Notes under the pieces: model-generated
What the model saw: the letters and a program-made list of their open reading frames with translations, nothing else
Told to the model about the DNA's origin: nothing
The model's database searches: none
Position numbers and translations under genes: made by a program
In this document: positions 27,292 to 37,300 of the stretch, in pieces
Layout of the letters: each line of letters starts with the position of its first letter
Position numbering within the stretch: position 1 is the stretch's first letter
Source of the DNA: Sphingomonas caseinilytica
GTDB lineage: Bacteria > Pseudomonadota > Alphaproteobacteria > Sphingomonadales > Sphingomonadaceae
Direction: 5' to 3'
Length of the DNA stretch: 64,000 nucleotides
Assembly (NCBI RefSeq): GCF_023516455.1
Contig: NZ_JAMGBA010000002.1
Span: 186,001 to 250,000, forward strand

Positions 27292-30147
27292 TCAACGTGC
27301 CTCGATCACCTCGACCGGGATGCCGAGCTTATCCAGCTGCGGCTTCACCTTCGCCGCATCGCCGACAACCACCCAGACGAAGCCGTTGGGACTGACCGCC
27401 GCGCGGATTGATTGATCCAGCCCGGCCTGGGTCAGCGCCCGATACTTTGGCGCAAGCAGCTCGTAATAATTGTCGGGACGCCGGTAGAGCGAATTGGTCA
27501 TCATCGCACCCAGCACCGCCGGGCCGGTTTCGAACCGTCCTGGAAGCTCCTGGACGCTGCTCGCGACCGTGCGGGTGATCTCTTCCTGCGTGATTCCCTT
27601 GGTGCTCAGGAAAGCTGTGAGCTGTTCGTTGATCGCCTTGATGGAATCCGCGGTCCGATCCGCCTGGACCGGTGCGCTGATCTGATAGGGCACGGCATGG
27701 ACGTTGAGTCCAAAGCCGCCGAACGCACCGTAGGACCAGCCCTTGGTTTCGCGCAGGTCCATGTTGATGCGCGCGAGGAAGTTGCCTCCCAGTGCATCGT
27801 TAGCCGACGTCACAGGTATTACGTCACCGAACGGATCGACCGAGGTCAGCTGGCCGCCGCGGATTACCGACTGGGGCGAACCCGGCCGGTCGATCAGCAC
27901 GATTCGCGACGTCGCCGGACGCGCCGGCGCGGCGCCGAAGTTCTTGACGCCCTTGGCTGCTGCCGGGGCCGACCAGTTGCCGAACCGCGACTCCAGCTGC
28001 GACTGGACTTCGGCGAGCGGCAGGTTGGAAACAACGAACAGCTCGACATTGTCCGGCCTCAGCCAGCTTTGATGGAAGCTGACGAGATCGTCGCGGGTGA
28101 AGCCGGTGACCGCAGCGACATCGCCGAGGTTGGTGGTCGCATAAGGATGGCCTTCGCCGTAGAGCAGTGCCGGCAGGGCACGTGCGGCAATCTGTCCCGG
28201 CTCCTTCTGCGCCTGCGCGATCGCGGTCAGGGTCTGGGCGCGGACGCGGTCCAGTTCCGATTGCGCGAACTCGGGCCGCTGGACCACATCGGCCAGAAGG
28301 TCGAGCGACGGTCCGAGATTGGCCGACAGTGCCGACAGGGTGACGTTCGACCGATCGGCAGTGCCGGCGGCGGAGATCGTCGCGCCGAGCCGCTCCTGCT
28401 CTTCCGCGATCTGCTGGCTGGACATACCGTCCGCTCCCTCCCTGAGGAGGCCCAGCGTCAGGTTCTGGAGGCCGCGGCGGCCGGGCACGTCGGCGGAGAA
28501 GCCGGCGTCGAAGGACATTGCGAGCTGGGTGACCGGAACCGTGGTGCGCTGGGCGTACGCCAGCTTCATGCCGTTCGACAGAATGACATGCTGCACGTCG
28601 GGGAAATCGAGCGGCGGCGTTTCGCCGACTGCCGGCTTGACCCGCGCCGCCTTCTTGGTGGCGATGTCGGCAACCTTGGCATTCTTTACGCCCTTCGCCT
28701 CGACATAGGGCGGGCGATCGCCCGGCTCCAGCCGGACGCTGAATGCTGGCCGGCTGAGCCATTGCTGCATCGCGGTGCGGATCTGGGCCGGAGTGGCTGC
28801 CGCATAAGCATCGAGGTTCTTTTTGTAGAAGTCGCTGTCCTGGGCATAAACCTGCCCTTCGGCCAGGGCGACGGCCTTGCCGCCGAAGCCGCCAACCTGC
28901 TCGAGCCCACGGATGCGGCCGGCCACGTCCTGGGTCGCGGCGCGACGAACTTCATCATCGGTCGGGCCGTTGGCGAGATAATCGGCCATGATCTCGTCCA
29001 GCCGCTTTTCGACAACCGCCGGATCGACACCGGGCTTCACCGTCGCATTGATCTGGAACAGGCCGATGCGGTGGAACGGCTGGAGCCCGGCAGAGACGGA
29101 AACCGCGAGCTTTTCTTCGCGGACCAGGATCCGGTCGAGGCGCGAGCTGGCAAGGCCGCCAAGGATCGATCCGCCAAGATCGAGCGCAGCGAGCTGGTCC
29201 GACAGCAGGCCCGGAACCGCCCAGTGACGCTGGACCTGAACCGCGGCGACGCGATCCTTCATCACGATCGACTTGGGCGCGGCAAGCGTCGGCACATCGG
29301 CAGCCGCCGGATTGTTGACGGGGCCGCGCGGGATGGATGCGAATTGGCGCTCAACCAGCGGACGCGCTTCGGCGGCGTTGATGTCGCCGGCCAGGACCAG
29401 CACCGCATTGTTGGGACCGTATTTGTCCAGAAACCACTGCTTCACGTCACGGAGCGAAGCGGAGTCGAGATCGGCCATCGAGCCGATCGTGTCATGCTGG
29501 TAAGGATGGCCGTCGGGGAAAAGGTTGGCGAGCACCTCATAATCGACCAGCCCGCCGGGCCGGTTGTCGCCTTCGCGCTTCTCGTTCTGGACGACGCCGA
29601 TCTGGTTATCGAGAACGCCCTGCGTCACCGCGCCGAGCAGATGGCCCATGCGGTCGCTTTCCATGAACAATGCACGTTCCAATGCGCCGCGCGGAACGGT
29701 CTCGAAATAGTTGGTGCGGTCGAACCAGGTCGTACCGTTGACGTCGGTCGCGCCGAGATGGTCTAGATATTCGAAATATTCGCCCGGCAAATTCTCCGAG
29801 CCGTTGAACATGATATGTTCGAACAGGTGGGCGAAGCCGGTCTTGCCCTTGGGCTCGTCCTTCGAACCGACATTGTACCACATGGAAACCGCGACCACGG
29901 GTGCCTTGCGGTCCTCATGGACGATAACGGTCAGGCCATTGTCCAGGACGAACGACTGGTGCGGAATGGATACCTGGCTGACCAGCGCGGATACGGGCGC
30001 GGCCTCGGCCGGAACCGGCTGAGCGGGCGCGATGGCGGCCACCAGGTCGTGGGTCGCAGCAGATTCCACCTGGGCGCTGGGCGCGCATGCCGCGAGCAGC
30101 GATGCGCTGGCGAGCAGCAGGGACAGGCGGCGATTGGCTAAACTCAT
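27292..30147 (-). CDS. M16-family zinc metallopeptidase, double-domain lipoprotein
   Basis: 951-residue secreted protein. The signal ends in LLAAC (Cys21), a lipobox, so it is probably membrane-anchored. The first M16 domain has the inverted zinc motif HLFEH (107-111) with the distal Glu region downstream; the second half (from about 510) is an M16 homologue lacking HxxEH, as in pitrilysin-type enzymes. These enzymes degrade peptides in a clam-like chamber. ATG 30147 is preceded by GGGGAG; the codon at 30162 would add five residues before the signal. Confidence 0.92.
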   Translation of the reverse strand: MSLANRRLSLLLASASLLAACAPSAQVESAATHDLVAAIAPAQPVPAEAAPVSALVSQVSIPHQSFVLDNGLTVIVHEDRKAPVVAVSMWYNVGSKDEPKGKTGFAHLFEHIMFNGSENLPGEYFEYLDHLGATDVNGTTWFDRTNYFETVPRGALERALFMESDRMGHLLGAVTQGVLDNQIGVVQNEKREGDNRPGGLVDYEVLANLFPDGHPYQHDTIGSMADLDSASLRDVKQWFLDKYGPNNAVLVLAGDINAAEARPLVERQFASIPRGPVNNPAAADVPTLAAPKSIVMKDRVAAVQVQRHWAVPGLLSDQLAALDLGGSILGGLASSRLDRILVREEKLAVSVSAGLQPFHRIGLFQINATVKPGVDPAVVEKRLDEIMADYLANGPTDDEVRRAATQDVAGRIRGLEQVGGFGGKAVALAEGQVYAQDSDFYKKNLDAYAAATPAQIRTAMQQWLSRPAFSVRLEPGDRPPYVEAKGVKNAKVADIATKKAARVKPAVGETPPLDFPDVQHVILSNGMKLAYAQRTTVPVTQLAMSFDAGFSADVPGRRGLQNLTLGLLREGADGMSSQQIAEEQERLGATISAAGTADRSNVTLSALSANLGPSLDLLADVVQRPEFAQSELDRVRAQTLTAIAQAQKEPGQIAARALPALLYGEGHPYATTNLGDVAAVTGFTRDDLVSFHQSWLRPDNVELFVVSNLPLAEVQSQLESRFGNWSAPAAAKGVKNFGAAPARPATSRIVLIDRPGSPQSVIRGGQLTSVDPFGDVIPVTSANDALGGNFLARINMDLRETKGWSYGAFGGFGLNVHAVPYQISAPVQADRTADSIKAINEQLTAFLSTKGITQEEITRTVASSVQELPGRFETGPAVLGAMMTNSLYRRPDNYYELLAPKYRALTQAGLDQSIRAAVSPNGFVWVVVGDAAKVKPQLDKLGIPVEVIEAR

Positions 30148-30256
30148 GAAATCACTCCCCAAGCATATTTTGGGCGGAGCCTAGCCGCGAGTTTTCGCGA
30201 TGCAACTATGTTCGATCAACGGCACGGCTGGCTCGACCGATGACAGGAGTTGCACC

Positions 30257-31453
30257 TCAAGGAATGGGCACGTTGCCGAGGATGTCGCCGATGCCGAATT
30301 TCTTCTTCTTTTTCTTCACCGGCTGACCGGGCTGCGCGGGCTGGCCGTCACCACCCTGCATGCTTCCCATCCCGCCCATTCCGCGAATGAGCGAAGCGGT
30401 CGACTTGTAGCGCAGGCGAACCGCCCATTTCGGCGCCCTGGGCGCTTCGGCGAAGAAGGTTTCCGGCCCATATCCGATCATCATGATGACGCCGCCGGGA
30501 GAGGCCGTCGCGACTTCCGCTGGCAGCACACACTGGTTCGCCGATGGCGGCAGCGCCTGACCGGCGGCGATCAGCTTCTTCACTTCCGCTGGCGGAAGAT
30601 AATCAAGATTGGCGGCGGCGGCCTTGTTGGCCGAAGTCCAGACGATGACATCGCCATTCTCCGCGCTGCCGAACATGGTCAGCGCATAGCCCGTGGCCTG
30701 GGTCGCCGTCCGCCAGCCGAGCGTCACCGCACCCGACGGCAGCGGCTGCCTTTCGTTGAGGCCAAGGTCGGACATGAAATCCTGTCCGGCCGCCAGGCTG
30801 AAGCCGATCGGCGGCGAGTAATTACCTTCCACCCGATGGGCGCCGAGCAACGACCCCTGTACCGGCACCGGACGCGAATCCTTGTCGTTCGGCCATTGCC
30901 CGAAGCCCGCGGATTGCCCGGCCTGCGGCGGCGTGGCCGCTCGGCCCATCGTTGCGAACGCCGCCATGCCCGGCGGGATCTGGCCGGCGGCCATCTTCGC
31001 GAAGTCGAGCACCGTTGGCTGGCCCGGCCCGACGTGCTCGCCGCAGCCCCAATAGACCAGCATGCGGCCCTTCGGCTGCTCATATTGATAGGGCGTCGAC
31101 GGAGTTTCGCGCACCGGCTTCGAAACGGCGGGAGTGACCAGCGGCAAGCTCGCCCCCATCTGCAGGCCCTGCGGAACGAAATGGTTCGCGGCGGGAGCGG
31201 GCGCCTTGTTCCGCGATGCGAGGCGCAGGTCGAGCGTGTGGCTGACCGACGAGCCGCCCTGCATCATGCTCATCATCTGGCTCATGTTCGGCCGCGATCC
31301 CGGGCTCATCCCCGCGCCCATCCCGCTGCTGGTCGCGACATCGACCCAGTAATTGGCGATGGGCGGCGGCGGAGCCGCTTGCGCCGCCACATAAGCCGCC
31401 GCCGAAATCGCCAGCGCACCGACGCCGGCCGAAAGCAAAATCCGTCTGTTCAT
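30257..31453 (-). CDS. large exported protein of unknown function
   Basis: 398-residue protein with a signal peptide (MNRRILLSAGVGALAISAAA). Near the N-terminus is a Gly/Met-rich stretch (SGMGAGMSPGSRPNMSQMM), later a GRMLVYWGCGEHVGPGQP segment, and the C-terminus has another Met/Gly run, a Pro/Gln linker and six consecutive lysines. The middle part may be beta-rich. I do not recognise a family; similar sequences appear, to my recollection, as hypothetical proteins in sphingomonads. Confidence 0.7.
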   Translation of the reverse strand: MNRRILLSAGVGALAISAAAYVAAQAAPPPPIANYWVDVATSSGMGAGMSPGSRPNMSQMMSMMQGGSSVSHTLDLRLASRNKAPAPAANHFVPQGLQMGASLPLVTPAVSKPVRETPSTPYQYEQPKGRMLVYWGCGEHVGPGQPTVLDFAKMAAGQIPPGMAAFATMGRAATPPQAGQSAGFGQWPNDKDSRPVPVQGSLLGAHRVEGNYSPPIGFSLAAGQDFMSDLGLNERQPLPSGAVTLGWRTATQATGYALTMFGSAENGDVIVWTSANKAAAANLDYLPPAEVKKLIAAGQALPPSANQCVLPAEVATASPGGVIMMIGYGPETFFAEAPRAPKWAVRLRYKSTASLIRGMGGMGSMQGGDGQPAQPGQPVKKKKKKFGIGDILGNVPIP

Positions 31454-31619
31454 AACGCCCCCGTTAGCCGCGATCACATCGGCGGCTTCCTTTCCTAGCG
31501 GCGGCACCGGCGCCTTGTCACGCGCGAAGCTTAACCTGGAGCAGCAATGGGCAGCCGATGACAGCGGCGCTCCTCTCTGCTAGGCCGCCGCTCAACATCC
31601 TCCGTCCGAGCATCATATC

Positions 31620-33458
31620 TTGTCTAAAGCATTGAATTTAATCCGCAATTTCTCGATCATTGCGCATATAGACCATGGGAAGTCGACGCTTGCCGACCGG
31701 CTGATCCAGCGGACGGGCGGGCTGACCGAGCGCGAGATGACGCGCGGGCAGGTGCTCGACAATATGGAGATCGAGCAGGAACGCGGCATCACCATCAAGG
31801 CGCAGACCGTCCGCCTCAAGTGGAAGGCCGCGGACGGCGAGACCTACGAGCTCAACCTGATGGACACCCCCGGCCACGTCGACTTCGCCTATGAAGTCAG
31901 CCGCAGCCTCGCCGCCTGTGAAGGCGCACTTCTAGTAGTGGACGCGGCCCAAGGCGTGGAAGCCCAGACGCTGGCGAATGTTTATCAGAGTATTGAGCAT
32001 GACCATGAGATCGTGCCGGTGATCAACAAGATCGACTTGCCCGCCGCGGAGCCGGAGAAGGTTCGCGAGGAGATTGAGGAGATCATCGGGCTCGACGCGT
32101 CGGACGCGGTCATGGCGAGCGCGAAGTCGGGCATCGGCATCGACGAGGTGCTGCAGGCGATCGTCGACAAGATCCCGCCGCCCAAGGGCGACCCGGCCGC
32201 GCCGCTAAAGGCGATGCTGGTCGACAGCTGGTACGACCCCTACCTCGGCGTCGTCGTGCTGGTCCGCGTCATGGACGGCGTCCTGAAGAAGGGCGCGCAG
32301 ATCAAGTTCATGCAGGCCGGCACCACCCACCTGGTCGACAGGGTCGGATGTCATACCCCGAAGATCGAGCAGCTGGACGAACTCGGCCCGGGCGAGATTG
32401 GCTTCATCACCGCGCAGATCAAGGAGATCAGCGAGGCCCGCGTCGGCGACACCATCACCGATGCGAAAAAGCCCGCGGCACAAGCGCTTCCGGGCTTCAA
32501 GGAAGTCCAGCCGGTCGTCTTCTGCGGCCTGTTCCCGACCGACGCGGCGGACTTCGAAAAGCTCCGCGACAGCCTTTACAAGCTGCGCCTCAACGACGCC
32601 TCGTTCAGCTTCGAGATGGAGACCAGCGCGGCGCTTGGCTTCGGCTTCCGCTGCGGCTTCCTCGGCCTCCTCCACCTGGAGATCATCCAGGAGCGGCTGA
32701 CCCGCGAATATGACCTGGACCTCATCACCACCGCGCCGTCGGTGGTCTACAAGATCGCGCTTTCGAAATCGAAGACCGAGGACGCGAAGACCATCGAGCT
32801 TCACAACCCGGCCGACATGCCCGATCCCAACCGGATCGTGACCATCGACGAGCCGTGGATCGAGGCGACCATCTATGTCCCCGACGAATATCTGGGCGCG
32901 GTACTGAAGCTGTGCCAGGACCGCCGCGGCATCCAGAAGAACCTGACCTACGTCGGCCACGGGTCCAGCACCCGCGCGCAGGTGACCTATGAGCTACCGC
33001 TCAACGAAGTGGTGTTCGATTTCTACGACCGGCTGAAGAGCCTGTCGAAGGGCTATGCCAGCTTCGACTATCACCAGATCGGGACGCGCGAGGGCGACCT
33101 CGTCAAGATGAGCATCCTGGTCAATGAGGAGCCGGTCGACGCACTCTCCATGATCGTCCACCGGGGCAACGCGGAGACCCGCGGCCGCGGCATGGTCGAG
33201 CGCCTCAAGGAGCTGATCCCGAGGCACATGTTCAAGATCCCGATCCAGGCCGCGATCGGCGGCAAGGTCATCGCCCGCGAAACCTTGAGCGCGCTCCGCA
33301 AGGACGTCACCGCCAAATGCTACGGCGGCGACGCGACGCGTAAGCGCAAGCTCCTCGAGAAACAGAAGAAGGGTAAGGCGAAGATGCGGGAGTACGGCTC
33401 GGTCAGCATCCCGCAGGAAGCCTTCATCGCCGCGCTCAGAATGGGAGATGAAAGCTAG
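31620..33458 (+). CDS. lepA: elongation factor 4 (back-translocating GTPase LepA)
   Basis: 612-residue translational GTPase. G1 is AHIDHGKST (about 16-24), followed by G2 around [11 protein letters not shown]3 DTPGHVDF and G4 NKIDLP; the EF4-specific C-terminal domain ends with [18 protein letters not shown]. LepA acts on stalled or initiating ribosomes. The start is TTG at 31620, since no ATG lies between it and the G1 motif. It stands alone on the plus strand between unrelated genes. Confidence 0.96.
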   Translation: MSKALNLIRNFSIIAHIDHGKSTLADRLIQRTGGLTEREMTRGQVLDNMEIEQERGITIKAQTVRLKWKAADGETYELNLMDTPGHVDFAYEVSRSLAACEGALLVVDAAQGVEAQTLANVYQSIEHDHEIVPVINKIDLPAAEPEKVREEIEEIIGLDASDAVMASAKSGIGIDEVLQAIVDKIPPPKGDPAAPLKAMLVDSWYDPYLGVVVLVRVMDGVLKKGAQIKFMQAGTTHLVDRVGCHTPKIEQLDELGPGEIGFITAQIKEISEARVGDTITDAKKPAAQALPGFKEVQPVVFCGLFPTDAADFEKLRDSLYKLRLNDASFSFEMETSAALGFGFRCGFLGLLHLEIIQERLTREYDLDLITTAPSVVYKIALSKSKTEDAKTIELHNPADMPDPNRIVTIDEPWIEATIYVPDEYLGAVLKLCQDRRGIQKNLTYVGHGSSTRAQVTYELPLNEVVFDFYDRLKSLSKGYASFDYHQIGTREGDLVKMSILVNEEPVDALSMIVHRGNAETRGRGMVERLKELIPRHMFKIPIQAAIGGKVIARETLSALRKDVTAKCYGGDATRKRKLLEKQKKGKAKMREYGSVSIPQEAFIAALRMGDES

Positions 33459-33474
33459 ACGCTTTCATCCCCTC

Positions 33475-33503
33475 TTTCGTCATCCCGGACTGGATCCGGG
33501 ATC
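33475..33503. repeat. REP-like repeat, ATGACGAAA/GGATCC type
   Basis: TTTCGTCATCCCGGA and TCCGGGATCC arms around CTGGA, just after the lepA stop. Its reverse complement recurs at 38874-38904 with four changed bases in the loop. Position between convergent genes suggests transcript-end stabilisation. Confidence 0.7.
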
Positions 33504-33523
33504 CGCCTGTACTTTCTGAGTCC

Positions 33524-34030
33524 CTACTTCGCAGGAGCAGCCACCGGCTCGCCCCCGACCGTGGTCGGCTTCTTCCCCGCCTTGGTCCAGCCCGCGACGG
33601 TATAGCCGCGCTCCGCGAGGCAGCCGGTCATGGCTTCCTGGATCGCCTTTTCCTTCTTGCCGCGCTTGATGCGGGACATGCCGAAGGCGCCGCCGATCAG
33701 GGCCACGGGAATGAGGACGACCGTCGCGCTGGCCAGCGCCATTCCGCCGTAGAGCCCGGCGCTGCTGGCGGCGGCGGCACCGGCCGCCATCGTCGCCCCG
33801 CCCGCCGCCACGCCAGCCGCGCCGGAGGCGAGCCGGCCGCTGCTGTCCAGCTTGCCTTCGACCATCAGCTGGCGGCACTCCTCATAAGCCGCGTCCAGCG
33901 CGGAAGCATCGGCAGCCGGAGCGCCGGCGGCCGGAGCCGCAAGCGTCGGCGTGAACTCGCGTGGTTTTGAAGAACAGCCCGCCAGCGCGAGCGCAGGCAT
34001 CAGCAGCCCTGCTGTGAAAATACGGTTCAT
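33524..34030 (-). CDS. lipoprotein with glycine-zipper-like hydrophobic region
   Basis: 168-residue product. The lipobox LALAGC is followed by an Ala/Pro linker, one Cys-containing helix (YEECRQLMVEGK), then a long Ala/Gly-rich hydrophobic stretch with small-residue spacing (about 70-125) and a C-terminal polar part with TGCLAERGYTV. Glycine-zipper lipoproteins insert in the outer membrane or associate with it. Start ATG 34030 is preceded by GGAGGGGG; GTG 34036 is an alternative. Function unknown. Confidence 0.7.
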   Translation of the reverse strand: MNRIFTAGLLMPALALAGCSSKPREFTPTLAAPAAGAPAADASALDAAYEECRQLMVEGKLDSSGRLASGAAGVAAGGATMAAGAAAASSAGLYGGMALASATVVLIPVALIGGAFGMSRIKRGKKEKAIQEAMTGCLAERGYTVAGWTKAGKKPTTVGGEPVAAPAK

Positions 34031-34327
34031 GCACACCCCCTCCCGCGCGATACGCGCGCGACCTTGCGGGGGGAAAGGCCAAGCAACCGACCGGAGTTGC
34101 AGCCTTGTTATGACGTTTGTTTAAGCACCCCCCGGGGGCGGAGATTATGTTGGGTGGGTGGTGGACGCAATGCGCGATGAGCTAATGTCGAAGAGATGGC
34201 AAAGTTCGGATGACATGCGACGGAGCCGAGACTATCGATGTCACGGATTAGCTTCGTGACGGACTATTCCCTTTTTTGTTAATTTCTTATGGTCGTCAGG
34301 CTCGGACTAGTTAGGGGCGCTTTACGG
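34031..34327. other. non-coding lead-in to the low-GC islet, with an inverted repeat
   Basis: No gene is seen in these 297 bases. GC drops along it. A perfect repeat GTCACG-N9-CGTGAC lies at 34240-34260, followed after about ten bases by CCCTTTTTTG. The repeat could be an operator for the phosphoesterase gene, and the T run hints at a terminator. No flanking direct repeat that would mark integration was found. Confidence 0.5.
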
Positions 34328-37300
34328 ATGCCGAGTAATTACAAACTTCGAATGCTGCATTTCAGTGATATGCATATTGGTATGAAGGAACTTCGAGAGA
34401 AGTGGCCAAGATCCGATTATGCGTTGTCAGCAGACCTTGAAAAATCCATCAAAAGAATGGGCGGATGCGATTTAATTATATTTAGTGGGGATTTGGCATT
34501 TTCTGGCGTTAGCGAACAGTACGACCAATTCTACGAAAAAATTAGCCGAATCTCTGCGCGTATAAATGAACTTGGCGGAGAGTCGCAATTAATTGTGGTT
34601 CCCGGAAACCACGATCTACTCCGACCCGACGCGTTAGCTCCCCCAGCATATGCTCTATCCCAGTACTGGCGAGACGCCTCGTTGCGGGACCGATTTTGGA
34701 GTGACAGCGAGGGGTATCGGCAGTTTATCAAGAGTGTTTTTGAGAATTTCTCGCAGTTTCAGAGCAAACTAATTGCAGACGGCGTTCATTTGGCCCCCCA
34801 TACAACTGGAATCCTGCCAGGCGATGCTTCATATATATTTGAAGCCAAAGGGCATTCTACAGGTGTTGTTGCCCTTAACTCTGCTTGGCTCCAGATTGGG
34901 GCAGGCAACTATCACCAGCAATTAGATGTAGATGTACGGCAATTATTGGCTGTAACGAACGACGCGCCAGACGACTGGGTGTCAGGTCATGGCGCCAATT
35001 TCTTGGTCACCCATCATCCCCCCAACTGGCTGCACCCGCAGAGTGCGGAACAGTGGGAAAATGACATAAATCCTTCAGGTCGCTTTGACGCTCACCTCTT
35101 CGGACACATGCATGAGCCAGCCTCAATGACCATCGCATTCGGTGGAAGTTTGTCAAAACGGAGCGTTCAAGCCCCATCTTTGTTTGGAATGGAGACGTTT
35201 GGCGATGGCAGCTTACAGCGCATTCAGGGCTATTCCGGATCATTGCTCGAAGTTGGATCGTCGGGCCGAACGCTAACGACTTGGCCCCGGCGACTAGTTA
35301 AGACTGCAGATGGGGCATGGAAATTTGCCCCCGACACGTCCCAAGACATTGACGAAGATACGGGGAGCTATTCTCTAACCTACGAAGTACAAAAGAATAC
35401 TCTGAAGGAAGAACTAAGCCCAAATAATAGCATTAGGGCTGAAAAGTGGAACGATTCATTCCCAGCCAGCGATGATGATTTATCAAAATCGTTTGAACTT
35501 GATCTAATCAGATTGAAGATTCAAGAATCAAAGGGGCACCGGAATGTTCGAAAGGTAGAACAAAGGAGCTGCATTACGAGCTTTAGGGAAAGCAGGCGCG
35601 CATGGGTTGTAGCCGATTGGGGTATGGGCGAGATTGGATTTCTGTCGTCCCTAACGCACCAGATTGGTGTCGATATCGGTTCCATATTCCGGATCGATTT
35701 TAGTCAATACGTCGGAAGAAATGATTTTCTTGATGGGCTGAAAACGAGGCTAGGTTCCGATTTTCACGACATATGTTCAGCTATCGCTGACAATGGCCCA
35801 AGTATCGTATTTTTAGATGATGTTCCAACTACCACAGAGAACGACGGTGAATCATCCGCCGTTGAAAAAGATATTGACCAGCTGACCGATCTAATTTCGG
35901 ACTTTGCGCCAGAGAGCTTCGTGTTTGTAAGGTCTCGACGTCGCCCGAGCTTCATATCCAACGCGATAGAGTTAAAGCCATTGGATGAAGCCGATGTTGC
36001 GATTTACGTCCGCGAAGCAGAGGGCGGTCAGGATAAATATGCCAAGCCGAATTCTGTGGCACTTCTATTTCGCCATACGAATGGCGTGCCTACGCGTCTG
36101 GATGCGGCTCTGCGGGATCTTGAAATTGTTTCCGTCGACGATCTTATCGAGGCCAATCCTGACATCGTAAACAATATTGCGCATGCTGCGGACGTACCAG
36201 ACTCACTCGTAGTGACTGTCGCCGAGCTTTCTAATTCTGACGATCGCTTGGAGAAGCGATCTTATGACCTGCTTCTAGCGCTCTCCGCGCTCCCTCAAGG
36301 CGAGCAGCTATCCAGGCTAAAGCGCTTCCTGGGACCCCACCCGTTTCATCCGACGCACGCAAGATCGTTGCTTGAGCGAGCCCTAATAGACACGGTTCCA
36401 CTGACCGGTCTGAATGATCCGGAGAAAAACGAAGACGCGAAGGCGCTAATGGTTCCACGTGTCGTTAGGGAATACATCCGTGAAACCCTCGACGAAGCGA
36501 CAGAATCTTCAATAGATCGACGTGCTCTGGATCTCTATTTTGGTTCAGATTGGGCGACGGGAGACATAGCACGATCTCCGACTGGGAAGCGCATTTCAAA
36601 CCCGCTCGCAGATTCCTACGAAATTGAAAATTCCGGCACTCTCATCCTGCGGCAAGCTCGGCGCGCTATTGGTGAAGGATCATCGTTATCAATTGAATCT
36701 GCACTGCGCCTTGCCGTTTCATTTGTCGCTAATCTTATGCATGGCGATCACTTTAGAGCAGCAGCGTCCTTCTGCGAGGCGTTCTTTCACATCGCGGAGG
36801 GCGTAAATTGCCTCGATGATCAGCTTGAAGTTCTAAAGTTTGAGTACGGACGCAGCTTGAGAATGTCCGGAAGGGCGAGTGAGGCAAGATCAACGCTTGA
36901 AGGGCTTAATTTGGCGTCCCTAAGCAAAAGCCAGAGGCAGATTGCGGAGCTTAGCCTGGCGCTATGTTGCGAAAAGCTTGGAGATAAACCTGCGGCCGCA
37001 GAGGCTGCCGAGCGCGCTATAGCCATTGATAAATCATCTAGCCCCGCACTTCAGGCTAGAGTGATACTCGCAGAACAGATAGAAGATGACGAACTGAGGC
37101 GATCGGAGCTTAGAAGTCTACTGGCTCAAGCTCAAACGCGCAGTTCGCCAATCGTTGCCAATAATCTCCTAATCACTTTGGCGGATGAAGGAGAAGACAA
37201 CACGATGGAATCCGAAGATCTGCTACGGCAGGTCGTATCAAATACAAACTCAGATTTTTATAATGGCGCCCGAGCAATCGTGAGCTTGGCAAACTTGGTA

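Noticed and set aside
27412-29766. A 784-codon open frame opposite the M16 peptidase
   Set aside because: Shadow of the peptidase codons; low-complexity Arg/Gly/Asp composition and no recognisable domain.
34120-34142. CCCCCCGGGGGCGG palindrome near the islet start as an attachment site
   Set aside because: No second copy near the other end of the islet; simple GC run.
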